Source: Psychromicrobium xiongbiense (GTDB lineage Bacteria > Actinomycetota > Actinomycetes > Actinomycetales > Micrococcaceae). From it: 64,000 bases of DNA. Position numbers and translations under genes: made by a program. A model generated the notes under the pieces. The model was given only the letters and a program-made list of their open reading frames with translations, was not told where the DNA came from and searched no databases. The stretch spans positions 248,001 to 312,000 of the forward strand of contig NZ_JASSZH010000009.1 in the NCBI RefSeq assembly GCF_030271165.1. The letters are read 5' to 3'. Shown here in pieces: positions 62,713 to 64,000 of the stretch; positions within the stretch are counted from its first letter, which is position 1; each line of letters opens with the position of its first letter.

Positions 62713-63683
62713 GAGAGTGTCTCCTGGCTGAGAAGGCTGGTGGAGGATGCCTCCCGTTCCGCGGATGAGTCGGCAGAACGGAGACTCTGGCGCACGATGA
62801 GTTGCTGAAGTGAGACCGGAAGCAACTCCAGCCCCAGCTCGGCAGCCTCGCGACGTTCTTCAGGGCTGAGCACTGCCCGAAGGGTCACGGAGGCCAGCGA
62901 GCCAAGGGTTTCACGATGAAGGATCTCGCGGTTGCCCACGAAGCTCTCCACACGCACCCCGGACCCCACCACCGTGACGGCGCTGCCACGGATCACCTCG
63001 GCGTCGTCGTCCATGATGATTCGACCGCGGTCGATCACCACAATGTGTTCGAGTAGATTGGCCACCTCATCAATCAAGTGCGATGAGAGCACGATGCTGC
63101 GCGGATGTTCTGAGAAATCCGCCACCAGGTGATCGTAAAAGAGCTGGCGCGCGACGGCGTCCAGCCCCAGATAGGGCTCGTCAAAGAAGGTCAACTCAGC
63201 ACGAGAGGCAAGACCTATGATGACGCCCACTGCCGAGAGTTGACCGCGGGAAAGCTTCTTGATCGCCCTGCGCAGTGGTAGCTGAAAGTCCTCCGCCAGC
63301 CGCTCCGCGAAATCCTGATCCCAGTGATCGAAGAACAGTCTGGCGGCTGCAAAGGCATGTATCGGCTTGAAGCTGTCCGGATACTTCTGCGACTCGCGGA
63401 TAAAGCAGATCCGGCTCAGCACCGAATCGTTCTCGTACGGATCTGCGCCGAAAACGGCCACCTCACCCGAGCTGGCAAAGCCTTGACCGGTCAGAATCGA
63501 CATCAGCGTGGTTTTCCCTGCGCCGTTGCGGCCCAGAAGGCCATAAATCTTGTGCGGGAAGAGATCCAGAGAAATGCGATCCAGGGCAGTCTCCCTCGCG
63601 TAGCGCTTGCTGAGATCGCGAATACTGACCACGGGTTCCGGGTCGAGGCTTCCCATTGCGTCAGGAGCTATTGAAAGCGTCAT
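62709..63683 (-). CDS. ABC transporter ATP-binding protein, YtrB-like
   Basis: A 324-residue ATPase. Walker A GLLGRNGAGKTTLM near residue 50, signature KLSRGQLSAVGVIIGLA (LSRGQ instead of LSGGQ) near 145, Walker B LTFFDEPYLGLDA, switch His in SIVLSSHLIDEVANLL. A 110-residue C-terminal extension follows. The ATG is 1 nt after the GntR stop. The composition of GntR-YtrB-permease matches YtrA-regulated transporters. Confidence 0.9.
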   Translation of the reverse strand: MTLSIAPDAMGSLDPEPVVSIRDLSKRYARETALDRISLDLFPHKIYGLLGRNGAGKTTLMSILTGQGFASSGEVAVFGADPYENDSVLSRICFIRESQKYPDSFKPIHAFAAARLFFDHWDQDFAERLAEDFQLPLRRAIKKLSRGQLSAVGVIIGLASRAELTFFDEPYLGLDAVARQLFYDHLVADFSEHPRSIVLSSHLIDEVANLLEHIVVIDRGRIIMDDDAEVIRGSAVTVVGSGVRVESFVGNREILHRETLGSLASVTLRAVLSPEERREAAELGLELLPVSLQQLIVRQSLRSADSSAEREASSTSLLSQETLS

Positions 63684-63684
63684 G

Positions 63685-64000
63685 TCAGGCCTTCCTCTCC
63701 GAGTTGGTAAGTCGTTCCAGGCCCGTCAACCCACGGTGTTCAGGCACCTCTCCAGGCAGATCGTCGTCGAGGATGAGCTGGGCGAGTTGTCCCGCGTCGA
63801 TACCCAACTTCTGGGCCTCGAGCCGCAGCGGGCGCACAAACTGGTCAACAAAACTGGTGCGACGCCGCGAGATCACTGCCTGTCGGGCTCCGCTCGCTAC
63901 GAACATCCCTATCCCCCGTCGTTTGTACAGAATCCCGCGGTCGACCAACAGGTTGACGCCCTTGGCTGCTGTCGCGGGGTTGATTCGATGGAATGCGGCG
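63685..64000 (-). CDS. GntR-family regulator, YtrA type, 5' part outside window
   Basis: The last 104 codons are visible. They cover the end of the winged helix (INPATAAKGVNLLVDRGI then LYKRRGIGMFV) and the short YtrA-type C-terminal helices. The frame continues beyond the right edge. As first gene of the transporter operon it is its likely repressor. The 1-nt spacing to the ATPase gene confirms an operon. Confidence 0.88.
   Translation of the reverse strand, partial: AAFHRINPATAAKGVNLLVDRGILYKRRGIGMFVASGARQAVISRRRTSFVDQFVRPLRLEAQKLGIDAGQLAQLILDDDLPGEVPEHRGLTGLERLTNSERKA

Overview
The window is 64 kb of high-GC DNA from a Gram-positive actinobacterium. It has actinobacterial-type genes throughout (malate:quinone oxidoreductase, LytR-CpsA-Psr ligase, NrtR-controlled nadABC, a DtxR/IdeR-type iron box, PadR-DUF1048 exporter, mycobacteria/corynebacteria-like ilvB leader). 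Gene order and protein character point to Micrococcales, probably a Micrococcaceae (Arthrobacter-like) genome; the genus is an inference. Most of the window is dense core chromosome with many 4-nt ATGA/GTGA stop-start overlaps. There is no CRISPR array, rRNA or complete mobile element.

Layout. 0-8 kb: the branched-chain amino acid block on the minus strand (ilvD, an aminoglycoside-phosphotransferase-like gene, then ilvB-ilvN-ilvC and the 5' part of serA). ilvB has a short leader peptide gene and an intrinsic terminator, that is, an attenuator. 8-14 kb: tRNA-Lys, a potassium channel, an unknown gene plus a flavin dehydrogenase, and a PadR/DUF1048/ABC-2 exporter operon. 14-18.5 kb: a Dyp peroxidase/EfeO iron pair behind an iron box, an LCP ligase, a Bcp peroxiredoxin and tRNA-Leu. 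18.5-21 kb: a palindromic repeat followed by an ArsR-SRPBCC-hydrolase operon with a perfect palindromic operator over the start codon. 21-32.6 kb: esterase, oligopeptide-type binding protein, mqo, a large RND pump, an MFS pump with divergent MarR, a transglutaminase and a lipoprotein.

32.7-39 kb: a coherent uptake/hydrolysis locus: HAD phosphatase, PhnD-type binding protein, PhnC ATPase, two PhnE permeases, a metallophosphoesterase and an RpiR/SIS regulator, with no C-P lyase genes, so probably for an organophosphate ester. 39.6-45.5 kb: nrtR-nadA-nadB-nadC-nifS, five overlapping genes for de novo NAD synthesis behind a near-perfect 33-bp palindrome. 45.6-54.7 kb: hydrolase, soluble Ser/Thr kinase behind an inverted repeat, ThuA/oxidoreductase pair, MFS protein and an SbcD/SbcC-like (YhaO/YhaN-like) pair without a zinc hook. 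54.8-58.4 kb: aquaporin, two DUF202 membrane proteins, ADP-ribosylglycohydrolase, DUF4395 protein.

58.6-60.9 kb is the clearest accessory patch: visibly richer in A+T, bounded on one side by the second copy of the 100-bp palindromic repeat, and holding a cold-shock-like small protein, a secreted-protein gene cut by an IS5-family transposase remnant, a secreted matrixin-like zinc protease and a lipoprotein. The last 3 kb carry an exonuclease-BRCT protein and a GntR(YtrA)-ABC transporter operon that runs off the window. The most notable observations are the dispersed 100-bp palindromic repeat pair, the ilvB leader/attenuator, the organophosphate locus, the NrtR and ArsR operators, and the accessory patch.
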